The notes beneath the pieces were generated by a model, which made no database searches, had not been told where the DNA came from, and saw only the letters and a list, made by a program, of their open reading frames with translations. DNA of 64,000 bases from Sphaerotilus sulfidivorans (GTDB lineage: Bacteria > Pseudomonadota > Gammaproteobacteria > Burkholderiales > Burkholderiaceae_C), in NCBI RefSeq assembly GCF_013426975.1, contig NZ_JACCPY010000005.1, positions 1 to 64,000 on the forward strand. The letters are read 5' to 3'. Position numbers and translations under genes: made by a program. This document shows positions 8,054 to 17,296 of the stretch, piece after piece. How positions within the stretch are numbered: the first letter of the stretch is position 1; the number at the start of each line of letters is the position of its first letter.

Positions 8054-8569
8054 ATGGCGACCCCTCTGCCTTCCCTGTTCTGGACCGAGCTGGATACCCC
8101 GCTCGGCACGATGATCCTGGCGGCCCGCGGCCGGGATGAGCTGGCCGCACTGGCCGGCGCCTGGTTCGTCGGCCAGCGCCATTTCGACGGACCGCAGACC
8201 GGCTGGCAGCGCGACGATGAACACCCGCTGCTGCGCGAGGCGGCCACCCAGCTGCACGACTGGCATGCCGGCCGGCGAATCGACTTCGACCTGCCGCTGG
8301 CGCCCGAAGGCAGCACTTTCCAGCAGAGCATCTGGCAGGCCCTGAGCCGCATTCCACATGGCCGCACCTGCAGCTACGGCGAGCTGGCCGCCGCGGTCGG
8401 ACGCCCGGGTGCAGCCCGGGCGGTGGGGGCGGCCACCGGACGCAATCCGCTGTCCATCCTGGTGCCCTGCCACCGGCTGGTCGGGCGTGACGGCGCCTTG
8501 ACCGGCTATGCCGGCGGCCTCGCGCGCAAGCGCCAGCTGCTCGCCTTCGAGGCCGCCACAGGGCGCTGA
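8054..8569 (+). CDS. ogt: methylated-DNA--protein-cysteine methyltransferase
   Basis: 171 residues from the ATG at 8054 with CAGGAG seven bases upstream. The active-site motif VPCHRLVGRDG near residue 140 contains the acceptor cysteine, and FQQSIWQALSRIPHGRTCSYGELA is the DNA-binding helix-turn-helix region. It removes O6-alkyl groups from guanine in a one-turn reaction. Length fits stand-alone Ogt rather than the fused Ada regulator. The neighbouring AraC-type gene is a separate protein without the Ada zinc domain. Confidence 0.93.
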   Translation: MATPLPSLFWTELDTPLGTMILAARGRDELAALAGAWFVGQRHFDGPQTGWQRDDEHPLLREAATQLHDWHAGRRIDFDLPLAPEGSTFQQSIWQALSRIPHGRTCSYGELAAAVGRPGAARAVGAATGRNPLSILVPCHRLVGRDGALTGYAGGLARKRQLLAFEAATGR

Positions 8570-8653
8570 TTCCTCCTCGGAGCCCCATGGGGACGATTGA
8601 TCAATAATTCAGCCATTTTCTTGATTCCTGTTCTGGCTTCAACCCCAGGAAAA

Positions 8654-9523
8654 ATGGCTCTGAACGATCGTCTGGCAGCGCTTCTGCCCTGTTTTCCGCT
8701 GCGCGCCGGGCCGCTGTCCGCCCTGGATCTGTCCCAAGGGTCGCGGGTGCTGGCCGATTCGGGCCGTCTGCACCTGCTGCTGCGCGGCCCGGTGCAGATC
8801 GAGGGCGATGGCGAGGATGCCGAGCGCCTGCCGCGCGAGCAGTGGCTGCAGCCGGTGCTGGTCTGGCTGCCCGCCCCCGCCCGCCACCGGCTGATGCCGA
8901 TGAGCGACCAGCCGATGCAGGTCTTCGATGTGCCTGTGGATTTCGGCGAATCCGGGCTGAATCCGCTGCTCGACGCACTGCCGCACCGGCTGGTTCTGGC
9001 GCGGCGCGATCTGCCGGCCGCGATGAGCGCCACGCTGGCCCTCATCGTCGAAGAAGCCGAAGGCCAGGGCTGCGCGCACGTGGCGATGCTGTCGCGGCTG
9101 GTGGAGGTGCTGCTGCTGCAATGGCTGCGCCACCAGCTCGACCGCATGCGCGGCGGCAGCGGCAGCCTGCTGGCCGGCCTGAGCGATCCTGCGCTGCGCC
9201 CGGTGCTCGATGCGATCCACCGCCAGCCGGAGCATGCCTGGTCCCTGGCGGAACTGGCCCGGCTGGCCGGCCTGTCGCGCACCGCGCTGGCCGAGCGCTT
9301 TGCCCGTGTCGTCGGCCAGCCGCCGGGCGACTATCTGCTGGACTGGCGCCTGCGCCGCGCCCGGCTGCTGCTGCGCGAGGGCCTGGGCGTGGCCGAGGTG
9401 GCCACGGCCGTCGGCTATGGCTCGGCCGCGGCACTGACCCGCCTCTTCAGCCAGCGCCTGGGGCAGGCTCCGGCGCGCTGGCGGCGGGAGCAGGCCGTCC
9501 GCTCCAGGGTGTCAGCACAGTGA
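8654..9523 (+). CDS. AraC-family regulator with N-terminal cupin domain
   Basis: 289 residues. The ATG at 8654 has AGGA upstream and matches the usual start of this subfamily; a TTG at 8597 would extend it by 19 residues. The N-terminal half is the cupin-6 type sensor region (PLSALDLSQGSRVL). The C-terminus has both AraC helix-turn-helix motifs: HAWSLAELARLAGLSRTALA and LGVAEVATAVGYGSAAALTR. The target is unknown; no inducible neighbour gene marks a regulon. Confidence 0.88.
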   Translation: MALNDRLAALLPCFPLRAGPLSALDLSQGSRVLADSGRLHLLLRGPVQIEGDGEDAERLPREQWLQPVLVWLPAPARHRLMPMSDQPMQVFDVPVDFGESGLNPLLDALPHRLVLARRDLPAAMSATLALIVEEAEGQGCAHVAMLSRLVEVLLLQWLRHQLDRMRGGSGSLLAGLSDPALRPVLDAIHRQPEHAWSLAELARLAGLSRTALAERFARVVGQPPGDYLLDWRLRRARLLLREGLGVAEVATAVGYGSAAALTRLFSQRLGQAPARWRREQAVRSRVSAQ

Positions 9524-9556
9524 CGCGCAACAACTGAGATCGCGCCTCACGCGCGC

Positions 9557-10180
9557 TCACATCCCGGCCTTCGCGCTCGGCCGGGCGGCGACGCGGTCCC
9601 GCCAGGCCTGAAGGTTGGGCAGACCCTGCTCGCCGGGCTGCCAGCGCATCAGCCCGCGCACGAACTCGATCGCGCAGAAGGCGGTGATGTCGGCGATGCT
9701 GAAACGATCGCCGGCCCACCACGGGCGCGTCGCCAGTTCGGCATCGAAGACCTGGGCGAACTCGCGCAGCTTGCCGGCCTGCGCCGTAGCGAAGTCCGGA
9801 AACTGCGGCTGCTCCAGCGGCGCCAGGCCCGGATGGCCGTGGCGGATCCAGTTCGCGATCGGCAGCAGCAGGTGGAACTCGGCGCGGCGGTCGTGCATCT
9901 CGATGAAGGCCCGCTCGTCGACATCCGAGCCCATCAGGTTCGGCTCGGGGTGATGGCCCTCGATCCAGGCACAGATCGCGCGGGTCTCGCCAAGACAGCG
10001 GCCGTCGTCGAATTCCAGCACCGGCACCCGGCCGAAGGGGCTGCGCGCCAGCAGCTCGCCCGAGCGGTTGGCAACGCCATCCAGAGCGACCTCGACCGTC
10101 TCGATCTCCAGGCCTTTCTCGGCCAGGAACATGTGGACGCGGCGCGGGTTGGGCGCGCGGCGGGTGGTGTGCAGTCTCAT
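9557..10180 (-). CDS. glutathione S-transferase
   Basis: 207 residues from the ATG at 10180 with GAGGAGA five bases upstream. The N-terminal thioredoxin-like domain carries RAPNPRRVHMFLAEKGLEIE and the glutathione-contacting FGRVPVLEFDDGRCLGETRA; the C-terminal helical domain has WWAGDRFSIADITAF. It conjugates or transfers glutathione in the cytoplasm; the substrate is unknown. The YkgJ-like gene lies 53 bases upstream on the same strand and may be cotranscribed. Confidence 0.88.
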   Translation of the reverse strand: MRLHTTRRAPNPRRVHMFLAEKGLEIETVEVALDGVANRSGELLARSPFGRVPVLEFDDGRCLGETRAICAWIEGHHPEPNLMGSDVDERAFIEMHDRRAEFHLLLPIANWIRHGHPGLAPLEQPQFPDFATAQAGKLREFAQVFDAELATRPWWAGDRFSIADITAFCAIEFVRGLMRWQPGEQGLPNLQAWRDRVAARPSAKAGM

Positions 10181-10233
10181 CGCGGGTCTCCTCGGTTCGG
10201 AACTCACAAGCATGAGGGCGACCTCAGCCCGCG

Positions 10234-10539
10234 TCAGTCCGCTGCGCGACGCCCCGGCAGCTCATGAGCCGGAGCCGGGTTCGTCTGCGGACAGGTCTGA
10301 TCCTCCAGATGCCCGAGCCAGCGCAGCGCCTGCTCGCGGCTGCTGCCGCACATGTCCTCGTCCGGCTGCAGGCCGCCGCAGACCGCCGGGCGCTCCGGTC
10401 GGCCGAAGAGGCGGCAGCGCAGTTCCTCGTCGAGCTGCACGCAGGGCACGCCCGCCGGCTTGCCGTCCGGCATGCCGGGAATCGGGCTGGAGATCGAGGG
10501 CGCGATGCAGCAGGCAGCGCAGCGAGGACGACATTGCAT
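10234..10539 (-). CDS. YkgJ-family cysteine-cluster protein
   Basis: 101 residues, starting at the ATG at 10539. Nine cysteines stand in the pattern of the family: CRPRCAACC near the N-terminus, then [22 protein letters not shown], and CGSS..TCPQ. Such proteins are thought to bind zinc or an iron-sulfur cluster; the biochemical role is not established. The protein is complete and of normal length for the short members. It lies divergent from the UPF0149 gene. Confidence 0.82.
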   Translation of the reverse strand: MQCRPRCAACCIAPSISSPIPGMPDGKPAGVPCVQLDEELRCRLFGRPERPAVCGGLQPDEDMCGSSREQALRWLGHLEDQTCPQTNPAPAHELPGRRAAD

Positions 10540-10582
10540 GATGACCTGATCGTGCCACACTGCGGCCTCCCCTTCAGCGAGG

Positions 10583-10598
10583 CCCTTCACGTGAAATT
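10583..10598. promoter_or_regulatory. weak parS-like palindrome at the UPF0149 start codon
   Basis: TTCACGTGAA at 10586-10595 forms a 10-base palindrome and the 16-base window matches the parS consensus at about 11 positions. The GTG inside it is the start codon of the UPF0149 gene. It could be a degenerate ParB site or chance. Confidence 0.25.
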
Positions 10599-11226
10599 GC
10601 CCCAGTACAACCCTGCCGTCGACAACCCGCCGCTGACCGAGCAGGAGATGGACGAGCTCGACGAGCTGCTGTCCTTCATCGAGGCCGAGGATGCGGTCGC
10701 CGACATGGAAAGCCTCGACGGCTACCTGACCGCACTGCTGCTGTCGCCCGCGCTGCCCGAGGCCGATGTCTGGGTCACGCGCGTCTGGGGCGGCCAGGAT
10801 CCGGCGAAGGCACCCTTCGGCAGCGGCAAGCAGACCAAGAAGGTCGCCCAGCTGGTGCTGCGTCATCTGGCCTCGATCGACCGCCAGCTGCGCGCCGATC
10901 CGGAGACGCTGGAGCCGCTGTTCGGCATCGCCGAAGTCGAGGCCGAGGACAGCGACGAGGTGCAGGAGATCGTCGATGCCGAGCTGTGGTGCATCGGCTT
11001 CCTGCAGGGCACGGCCATGACGCCGGAGCACTGGAACCGCATCTTCGATGACGCCGAGCTGGCCGACGCGCTGACCCCGATCGTGCTGCTCGGCAGCGAT
11101 CCCGAGACCCTGACGCCGCAGCAGCAGGAGCTGGTCGGTTCGCCGGAAGGCCGTGACACGCTGAGCCGCCAGGTGCCGGACGCGATCGCCGAGCTGGCGC
11201 GCCACCCGCTCTGCGCCAAGGCTTGA
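10591..11226 (+). CDS. UPF0149 (YgfB/YecA-like) family protein
   Basis: 211 residues from a GTG at 10591, the only start that excludes a GC-rich artefact extension. The family features are [15 protein letters not shown] near the N-terminus and [19 protein letters not shown] in the middle. The function of the family is poorly known; no SEC-C metal-binding tail is present. The GTG start lies inside a weak parS-like palindrome. The gene runs toward mnmG. Confidence 0.85.
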   Translation: MKLPQYNPAVDNPPLTEQEMDELDELLSFIEAEDAVADMESLDGYLTALLLSPALPEADVWVTRVWGGQDPAKAPFGSGKQTKKVAQLVLRHLASIDRQLRADPETLEPLFGIAEVEAEDSDEVQEIVDAELWCIGFLQGTAMTPEHWNRIFDDAELADALTPIVLLGSDPETLTPQQQELVGSPEGRDTLSRQVPDAIAELARHPLCAKA

Positions 11227-11332
11227 GCATATCTATCGCAGCCATTTGATAGTCTCATCCAATGATGCAGGTCGGCATGGGAAGATGCCTCCATCGCCAT
11301 CCCGCCCGCATCACCAGGACAAGGAGACCCTC

Positions 11333-11524
11333 ATGGCCAAGTCAGCGACCTTCGGCGTCATGCACATCGGCATCGCCTTCGGTGTCAGCTACTCGCTGAC
11401 CGGCAGCTGGACCATCGCCGGCGCAATCACCTTCGTCGAACCGGTGGTCAACACCGTCGCGCACTACTTCTTCGACCGCTGGTGGAACCGGCGCGAGGAC
11501 AGCGGCGAGATCGTCGCCGCCTGA
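11333..11524 (+). CDS. DUF2061 small membrane protein
   Basis: 63 residues from the ATG at 11333 with AAGGAG seven bases upstream. The sequence MAKSATFGVMHIGIAFGVSY and the later FVEPVVNTVAHYFFDRWW are characteristic of DUF2061: two hydrophobic segments and a conserved histidine-tyrosine pair. Function unknown, inner membrane. It has its own upstream space of about 100 bases. Confidence 0.88.
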   Translation: MAKSATFGVMHIGIAFGVSYSLTGSWTIAGAITFVEPVVNTVAHYFFDRWWNRREDSGEIVAA

Positions 11525-11616
11525 GGCCACCCCGATGCTGACGCGGAACGCGGTCAAACCTAGAATAGAAGGTTTGTCCGCGCGCCCCGCGCGGGCCCCA
11601 TTTCAGGGAGCCCGTG

Positions 11617-13614
11617 ATGCTCTACCCCCAGGAATTTGACGTCATCGTCGTCGGCGGCGGCCACGCCGGCACCGAGGCCGCACTGGCCGCTGCCCGCATG
11701 GGCTGCGCCACGCTGCTGCTGACCCACAACATCGAGACCCTCGGCCAGATGAGCTGCAACCCGTCGATCGGCGGGATCGGCAAGGGCCATCTGGTCAAGG
11801 AAGTCGACGCCCTCGGCGGCGCGATGGCGCTGGCCACCGACGAGGGCGGCATCCAGTTCCGCATCCTCAACTCGAGCAAGGGCCCGGCCGTGCGCGCCAC
11901 CCGCGCGCAGGCCGACCGCATCCTCTACAAGGCCGCGATCCGCCGCCGCCTGGAGAACCAGCCCAACCTGTCGATCTTCCAGCAGGCGGTCGACGACCTG
12001 ATGGTCGAGGGCGATGGCGAGGGCGCGCGCGTGGTCGGCGCGGTCACGCAGATCGGCATCCGCTTCAAGGCGCGGGCGGTCGTGCTGACCGCCGGCACCT
12101 TCCTGGACGGCAAGGTCCATGTCGGCCTGCAGAACCACCCGGCCGGCCGCGCGGGCGACCCGCCCGCGGTGAGCCTCTCAAGCCGGCTGAAGGAGCTGAA
12201 GCTGCCGCAGGGGCGCCTGAAGACCGGCACGCCGCCGCGCATCGACGGCCGCTCGATCGACTTCTCGAAGTGCGAGGAACAGCCCGGCGATCTCGACCCG
12301 GTGCCGGTGTTCAGCTTCCTCGGCTCGGCCGACCAGCATCCGCGCCAGGTGCCGTGCTGGATCACGCACACCAATCTGCGCACGCACGAGATCCTGCGCA
12401 GCGGCTTCGACCGCAGCCCGATGTTCACCGGCGTGATCGAAGGCGTGGGCCCGCGCTACTGCCCGTCGATCGAGGACAAGATCAACCGCTTCGCCGACAA
12501 GGACTCGCACCAGATCTTCCTGGAGCCCGAGAGCCTGACGACGACCGAGTTCTATCCGAACGGCGTCTCGACCTCGCTGCCCTTCGACGTGCAGCTGGCG
12601 GCCATCCGCTCGATGGCGGGCCTGGAGAACGCCTACATCACCCGCCCCGGCTACGCGATCGAGTACGACTACTTCGACCCGCGCGAGCTGCAGTCGAGCT
12701 TCGAGACCAAGGCGATCCGCGGCCTCTATTTCGCCGGCCAGATCAACGGCACGACCGGCTACGAGGAAGCCGCCGCGCAGGGCCTGTTCGCCGGCATCAA
12801 TGCCGCGCTGCAGGTGCGCGAGCAGGGCCCCTTCACGCTGCGCCGCGACCAGGCCTATCTGGGCGTGATGGTCGACGACCTGATCACCAAGGGCGTGACC
12901 GAGCCCTATCGCATGTTCACCAGCCGCGCCGAGTTCCGGCTGCAGCTGCGCGAGGACAACGCCGACCTGCGCCTGACCGAGCTGGGCCGCGCCATCGGGC
13001 TGATCGACGACGCCCGCTGGGACGCCTTCAACCGCAAGCGCGACGCCATCGCGCGCGAGAGCGAGCGGCTGAAGTCGACCTGGGTCTTCCCGGCCATCCT
13101 GCCGGCCGAGGCGGCCGAGCCGCTGCTGGGCAAGGCGATCGAGCGCGAATACAGCCTGGCCGACCTGTTGCGCCGCCCCGACATCACGCACGACACACTG
13201 ACCCAGGTGATGCAGACCGCCGACCGGTACCGCCCGAACCCGGCCCCGGAACTGATCATTTCACGTGAAACGCTTCGGACCCAGCTCGGCGCGACGCTGG
13301 CCGACGCGGTGATCGAGCAGGTCGAGATCGCCACCAAGTACGCCGGCTACATCGACAAGCAGAACGACGAGGTGCAGCGTGCCAGCCAGTACGAGCACCT
13401 GAAGCTGCCGCCCGAGCTGGACTACGCCCAGGTCACCGCACTGTCCTTCGAGGTCAGGCAGAAGCTCGACCGCCACCGCCCGGAAACGCTGGGCCAGGCC
13501 TCGCGCATCTCCGGTGTCACGCCGGCGGCCATCTCGCTGCTGCTGGTCCATCTGAAGAAGAACCGCTTCCGCGGCTTCACCCCCCAAGGAGACGTCGATG
13601 TCGATGCGGCCTGA
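11617..13614 (+). CDS. mnmG: tRNA uridine-5-carboxymethylaminomethyl(34) synthesis enzyme MnmG (GidA)
   Basis: 665 residues. The FAD-binding [19 protein letters not shown] lies at the N-terminus, followed by the MnmG signatures [17 protein letters not shown] and the later [21 protein letters not shown]. With MnmE it modifies wobble uridine 34 in tRNAs. ATG at 11617; a GTG one codon upstream is an alternative. The end overlaps rsmG by 17 bases, as is usual for this pair. Codons around 13255-13275 (TCA CGT GAA ACG CTT) are AT-rich for this gene because they carry a parS-like site. Confidence 0.97.
   Translation: MLYPQEFDVIVVGGGHAGTEAALAAARMGCATLLLTHNIETLGQMSCNPSIGGIGKGHLVKEVDALGGAMALATDEGGIQFRILNSSKGPAVRATRAQADRILYKAAIRRRLENQPNLSIFQQAVDDLMVEGDGEGARVVGAVTQIGIRFKARAVVLTAGTFLDGKVHVGLQNHPAGRAGDPPAVSLSSRLKELKLPQGRLKTGTPPRIDGRSIDFSKCEEQPGDLDPVPVFSFLGSADQHPRQVPCWITHTNLRTHEILRSGFDRSPMFTGVIEGVGPRYCPSIEDKINRFADKDSHQIFLEPESLTTTEFYPNGVSTSLPFDVQLAAIRSMAGLENAYITRPGYAIEYDYFDPRELQSSFETKAIRGLYFAGQINGTTGYEEAAAQGLFAGINAALQVREQGPFTLRRDQAYLGVMVDDLITKGVTEPYRMFTSRAEFRLQLREDNADLRLTELGRAIGLIDDARWDAFNRKRDAIARESERLKSTWVFPAILPAEAAEPLLGKAIEREYSLADLLRRPDITHDTLTQVMQTADRYRPNPAPELIISRETLRTQLGATLADAVIEQVEIATKYAGYIDKQNDEVQRASQYEHLKLPPELDYAQVTALSFEVRQKLDRHRPETLGQASRISGVTPAAISLLLVHLKKNRFRGFTPQGDVDVDAA
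13257..13272. promoter_or_regulatory. parS: parS-like ParB-binding site inside mnmG
   Basis: The 16-mer CATTTCACGTGAAACG matches the consensus TGTTTCACGTGAAACA at 13 of 16 positions and contains the full 12-base palindrome TTTCACGTGAAA. It is encoded as I-S-R-E-T in MnmG using codons that are rare around it, which suggests selection at the DNA level. parS sites cluster near oriC, and this one is 5.3 kb from the candidate origin and 1.6 kb from parA. Confidence 0.68.
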
Positions 13615-14242
13615 ACTTCTGCGCGGCGCCGAGGCGCTCGGCTGCGCGCTCGACGAGGCCCAGGCCGATCGCCTGCTCGGCTACCTGGACCTGATGGCGC
13701 GCTGGAACAAGGTCTACAACCTGACCGCGCTGCGCGACCCGGCGCAGATGCTGACCCACCATCTGCTCGACAGCCTGGCGGTGGTCGCACCGCTGCGGCG
13801 CCACCGTGCGCAGGCGCCCGGCGCGGACACGCTGCTGGACGTCGGCAGCGGCGGCGGCCTGCCCGGCGTGGTGCTGGCCGCCACCGATGCGGCGCTGAAG
13901 GTGACCTGCGTCGACGCGGTGCAGAAGAAGGCGACCTTCGTGCGCCAGGTCGCCGCCGAGCTGCGTCTGCCCAATCTGCAGGCGCTGCACGCCCGCGTCG
14001 AGACGATCACGACGCAGCGCTGGCCGGTGGTCACCGCACGCGCCTTCGCCTCGCTGCCCGACATCGTCGCGCTCACCCGGCCGCTGCTGGCCGAGGGCGG
14101 CGTCTGGATGGCCATGAAGGGCCAGCATCCGGCCGACGAGATCGCCGCGCTGCCGGCGGACATCGAGGTCTTCGCGATCGAGCCGCTGACGGTGCCGGGC
14201 CTCGGCGCCGAGCGCTGCATCGTCTGGATGCGGCCGCGCTGA
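13598..14242 (+). CDS. rsmG: 16S rRNA (guanine(527)-N(7))-methyltransferase RsmG (GidB)
   Basis: 214 residues. Family motifs are [17 protein letters not shown] and the SAM-binding [20 protein letters not shown], followed by [15 protein letters not shown]. It methylates N7 of G527 in 16S rRNA. It overlaps the end of mnmG by 17 bases, so translation is probably coupled. ATGs at 13598 and 13604 are both possible. Confidence 0.95.
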   Translation: MSMRPELLRGAEALGCALDEAQADRLLGYLDLMARWNKVYNLTALRDPAQMLTHHLLDSLAVVAPLRRHRAQAPGADTLLDVGSGGGLPGVVLAATDAALKVTCVDAVQKKATFVRQVAAELRLPNLQALHARVETITTQRWPVVTARAFASLPDIVALTRPLLAEGGVWMAMKGQHPADEIAALPADIEVFAIEPLTVPGLGAERCIVWMRPR

Positions 14243-14258
14243 GCGGCCGAGCCTCGCC

Positions 14259-14873
14259 ATGCACGGCATCGCCGACTTCTGGGCCTTCTGCGCCGCCATC
14301 GTCGTCTTCCTGGCGCTGCCGGGGCCGGGCACCTTCGCGCTGCTGGGCGCGACCTCGAAAGGCGGCTTCAGGGCGGGCGCGGCGGCCACCCTGGGCCTGA
14401 TCCTGGGCGACCAGATCCTGCTGTGGCTGGCGGTGGCCGGCGTGGCGGCAGTGCTGGCGGCGCATCCGGCCTGGTTCGAGGCGATCCGCTGGGCTGGCGC
14501 TGGCTACCTGGGCTGGATCGGCTGGAAGCTGCTGCGGGCCCGCGCGGGCGAAGCCGCCAGCCCGGTCGAGATCACGCCTGGCCGCTACCTGCGCCAGGCG
14601 CTGCTGATCACCGTGCTGAACCCGAAGGCCATCGTGTTCTACATGGCCTTCTTCCCGCTCTTCATCGATCCGGCTCGTCACCAGGGCCTGCCGACCTACG
14701 CAGCGATGGCGCTGACGATCGCGCTGATCACCGCGCTCTGGTGCCTGACGCTGTGTGCCTTCGCCGAGCGCATCGCTGCGCGGGTGCGTGCGCATGCGCG
14801 CATCGGACTGGCCTTGCAGCGCCTCGCCGGCCTGTGCATGATCGGCTTCGGCCTGCGCCTGCTGCGCAGCTGA
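14259..14873 (+). CDS. LysE-family transporter in the mnmG-parA cluster
   Basis: 204 residues with about six membrane segments. FLALPGPGTFALLGA carries the PGP signature of LysE exporters, and LLITVLNPKAIVFYMAFFPLFI is the second conserved block. It lies 16 bases after rsmG and 36 bases before parA on the same strand, so it is probably part of the operon. A LysE-type gene between rsmG and parA is common in this bacterial group. Its substrate is unknown. Confidence 0.9.
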   Translation: MHGIADFWAFCAAIVVFLALPGPGTFALLGATSKGGFRAGAAATLGLILGDQILLWLAVAGVAAVLAAHPAWFEAIRWAGAGYLGWIGWKLLRARAGEAASPVEITPGRYLRQALLITVLNPKAIVFYMAFFPLFIDPARHQGLPTYAAMALTIALITALWCLTLCAFAERIAARVRAHARIGLALQRLAGLCMIGFGLRLLRS

Positions 14874-14909
14874 GGCCGCCACAAGAACCCCATCCTCTCT
14901 CCACGACCC

Positions 14910-15734
14910 ATGGCACGCATCTTCTGCATCGCGAACCAGAAAGGTGGCGTCGGCAAGACGACCACCACCGTCAATCTGGCCGCCGGTCTGGTCCGCATCG
15001 GCCAGCGCGTGCTGGTGGTCGACCTCGACCCGCAGGGCAACACCACGATGGGCTCGGGCCTGGACAAGCGTGCGCTCGAGGCGACCGTCTATGACGTGCT
15101 GATCGGCGCGGCGCCGGCCGCCGACGCGATCCAGCATGTCGAACGGGTCGGCTACGACGTGCTCGGCGCCAACCGCGAGCTGGCGGGCGCCGAGGTCGAG
15201 CTGGTCGAGATCGATCAGCGCGACCGCCGGCTCAAGCTCGCGCTGGCCGAGGTGCAGGACGACTACGACTTCATCCTGATCGACTGCCCGCCCTCGCTGA
15301 GCCTGCTGACCCTCAACGGCCTGACCTGTGCGCACGGCGTGATCGTGCCGATGCAGTGCGAGTACTTCGCGCTGGAGGGCCTGTCGGACCTGGTCAACTC
15401 GATCAAGCAGGTGCACGCCAACCTGAACCGCGAGCTGCACCTGATCGGCCTGCTGCGGGTGATGTTCGACCCGCGCATGACGCTGCAGCAGCAGGTCAGC
15501 GACCAGCTGCAGGCGCACTTCGGCGACAAGGTCTTCAAGACCATCATCCCGCGCAATGTGCGCCTGGCCGAGGCGCCCAGCTACGGCCTGCCCGGCGTGA
15601 TCTTCGATCCGACCGCCAAGGGCTCGCTGGCCTTCATCGAGTTCGCGCGCGAGATGGTCGAGCGGGTCGGCCTGCACGGCGGCCGGGGCAGCGCTGCGCC
15701 AGCGCCCGCACCGACCGCGAAGCGCAAGGCCTGA
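14910..15734 (+). CDS. parA: chromosome-partitioning ATPase ParA (Soj)
   Basis: 274 residues. The deviant Walker A motif is NQKGGVGKTTTTVNLAAGL at the N-terminus, followed by VDLDPQGNTTMGSG and FILIDCPPSLSLLTLN, as in chromosomal ParA/Soj. It drives origin segregation by ATP-dependent binding to nucleoid DNA, released by ParB. A short proline-alanine tail ends the protein. The usual next gene, parB, is missing; a convergent metallo-hydrolase starts at once instead. Confidence 0.95.
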   Translation: MARIFCIANQKGGVGKTTTTVNLAAGLVRIGQRVLVVDLDPQGNTTMGSGLDKRALEATVYDVLIGAAPAADAIQHVERVGYDVLGANRELAGAEVELVEIDQRDRRLKLALAEVQDDYDFILIDCPPSLSLLTLNGLTCAHGVIVPMQCEYFALEGLSDLVNSIKQVHANLNRELHLIGLLRVMFDPRMTLQQQVSDQLQAHFGDKVFKTIIPRNVRLAEAPSYGLPGVIFDPTAKGSLAFIEFAREMVERVGLHGGRGSAAPAPAPTAKRKA

Positions 15735-15740
15735 GCGCGC

Positions 15741-16823
15741 TCAGGCCGGCGCGAAGCGCCAGACGCCGTCGGCGCCGCGCAGCCGGCGCAGATCGCCCGA
15801 CAGCCACAGCGCATGCAGATGCGCGATCGCCTCGCCCATCGCAAAGGTGGTCTGATGCAGGTCGAGCGCACGCCGGAACAGCACCGGCAGGATGTCCGAG
15901 GCCGAGCACGGCGCCTGCGCGCAGGCGCGCAGCACATCGGCCAGCCGCTCCTCATGGTGCTGCTGCAGCTGCGCGATGCGCTCGTGCAGGCCGCGGAAGG
16001 GCTTGCCGTGCGAAGGCAGCACCAGCGTCGTCGCCGGCAGCCGGCGCATGCGCTCCAGCGAGGCCAGGTAGAGCGGCAACGGATCGGCCTCGGGCTCCAG
16101 GTCGATCACGCTGACATTGGTCGAGATGCGCGGCAGCACCATGTCGCCGGAGATCAGCAGGCCCAGCGCCTCGCAGTGCAGGCTGATGTGCTCGGGCGAG
16201 TGGCCGTGGCCGGCATGGCAGGTCCAGACATGCTCGCCGATGCGCAGCGCCTGGCCGTCCATCAGCCGGCGGAACTGGCCCGGCACCTCCGGCACCATGC
16301 TGCCGTAGTAGTTGCCGCGCTCGCGCACCTTCTGCTGCGCGACCGGATCGACCAGGCCGTGGCTGCCGAAGAAGGCCGCCGCCGCCTCGCCGCCGAAGCC
16401 GGTGGTCTGGCGCGAGGCGGTGCGCGCGGCGTTCCAGTCGGTGGCGCTGATCCACAGCCGGCAGGGCTGCTCGGGGGTGCTCCAGCGCTGGGTGATCCAG
16501 TGCGCCAGACCGATGTGGTCCGGGTGCATGTGGGTGACGATGACCCGCAGCACCGGCAGACCGTCGAGCCCCTCGGCGAAGATCTGCTCCCAGGCCTGGC
16601 GGGTGACATCGCTGGTGATGCCGCAGTCGACCACCGCCCAGCCCTCGCGGCCGTCGGGACCGACCTCGCGGTCGCGCAGCAGCCACAGGTTGATGTGGTC
16701 CAGCGCGAAGGGCAGTCCCATGCGCACCCAGCGCACGCCCGGCGCGATCTCCAGCGTCGTGCCGGTGGCCGGCAGCTGGTCGCCGAAGGGATAGGAGAGC
16801 TGATGTTCCAGCGGATTGGCCAT
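15741..16823 (-). CDS. metallo-beta-lactamase-fold hydrolase
   Basis: 360 residues. The zinc motif THMHPDHIG near residue 103 and later ligands in CHAGHGHSPEHIS, LLISGDMVLP and VLPSHGKPF make a complete MBL active site. The C-terminal part is a winged-helix-like region as in LACTB2-type enzymes. It is divergent from a MerR regulator of the LiuR kind across a palindrome, which suggests shared control with branched-chain amino acid or acyl-CoA breakdown (inferred). Its stop lies six bases from the parA stop. Confidence 0.88.
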   Translation of the reverse strand: MANPLEHQLSYPFGDQLPATGTTLEIAPGVRWVRMGLPFALDHINLWLLRDREVGPDGREGWAVVDCGITSDVTRQAWEQIFAEGLDGLPVLRVIVTHMHPDHIGLAHWITQRWSTPEQPCRLWISATDWNAARTASRQTTGFGGEAAAAFFGSHGLVDPVAQQKVRERGNYYGSMVPEVPGQFRRLMDGQALRIGEHVWTCHAGHGHSPEHISLHCEALGLLISGDMVLPRISTNVSVIDLEPEADPLPLYLASLERMRRLPATTLVLPSHGKPFRGLHERIAQLQQHHEERLADVLRACAQAPCSASDILPVLFRRALDLHQTTFAMGEAIAHLHALWLSGDLRRLRGADGVWRFAPA

Positions 16824-16847
16824 GGAGAACTCCGGGCTAGACTATGA

Positions 16848-16863
16848 CTTACGTTAACGTCAA
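16848..16863. promoter_or_regulatory. palindromic operator for the adjacent MerR-type regulator
   Basis: TTACGTTAACGTCAA contains the perfect 10-base palindrome ACGTTAACGT (16851-16860). It lies between the divergent MBL and MerR genes, where a MerR regulator normally binds. The shape resembles the ACGTNAACGT sites I recall for LiuR-type regulators; that match is from memory. Confidence 0.5.
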
Positions 16864-16876
16864 CGGCAGTGTATCC

Positions 16877-17296
16877 ATGACCTCCCCCGCCCGAGATGTC
16901 GCGCCGGCGACTTACACCATCAGCGAGCTGGCCGCCGAGTTCGACATCACCCCGCGCGCGATCCGCTTCTACGAGGACATGGGCCTGCTGGACCCGGCGC
17001 GCGACGGCCGCAACCGCGTCTACTCGGTGCGCGACCGCACCCGGCTGAAGCTGACGCTGCGCGGCAAGCGCCTGGGCCTGAGCCTGCAGGAGATCCGCCA
17101 GCTGGTGGACATGTACGAATCGCCCTCGGACACGGTGCAGCAGCTCACCGCCTTTCTCGCGATCCTGCAGACGCACCGCGACCAGCTCACGCAGCAGCTC
17201 GAGGACATCCGGGTCACGCTCGAGGAGATCGAGCAGCACGAGGACCGCGCGCGTGCACTGCTGGCCGAAGCCGGCCACGGCGACGCGGCGCCATGA
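16877..17296 (+). CDS. MerR-family regulator (LiuR-like)
   Basis: 139 residues from the ATG at 16877. An upstream in-frame ATG at 16844 would read through the operator and is rejected. The N-terminal winged helix is YTISELAAEFDITPRAIRFYED followed by GLLDPARDGRNRVYS; the C-terminal coiled coil (TAFLAILQTHRDQLTQQLED) dimerises it. No metal-binding cysteines are seen. Relatives control leucine and isovaleryl-CoA degradation, a function I infer only from similarity and the MBL neighbour. Confidence 0.85.
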   Translation: MTSPARDVAPATYTISELAAEFDITPRAIRFYEDMGLLDPARDGRNRVYSVRDRTRLKLTLRGKRLGLSLQEIRQLVDMYESPSDTVQQLTAFLAILQTHRDQLTQQLEDIRVTLEEIEQHEDRARALLAEAGHGDAAP

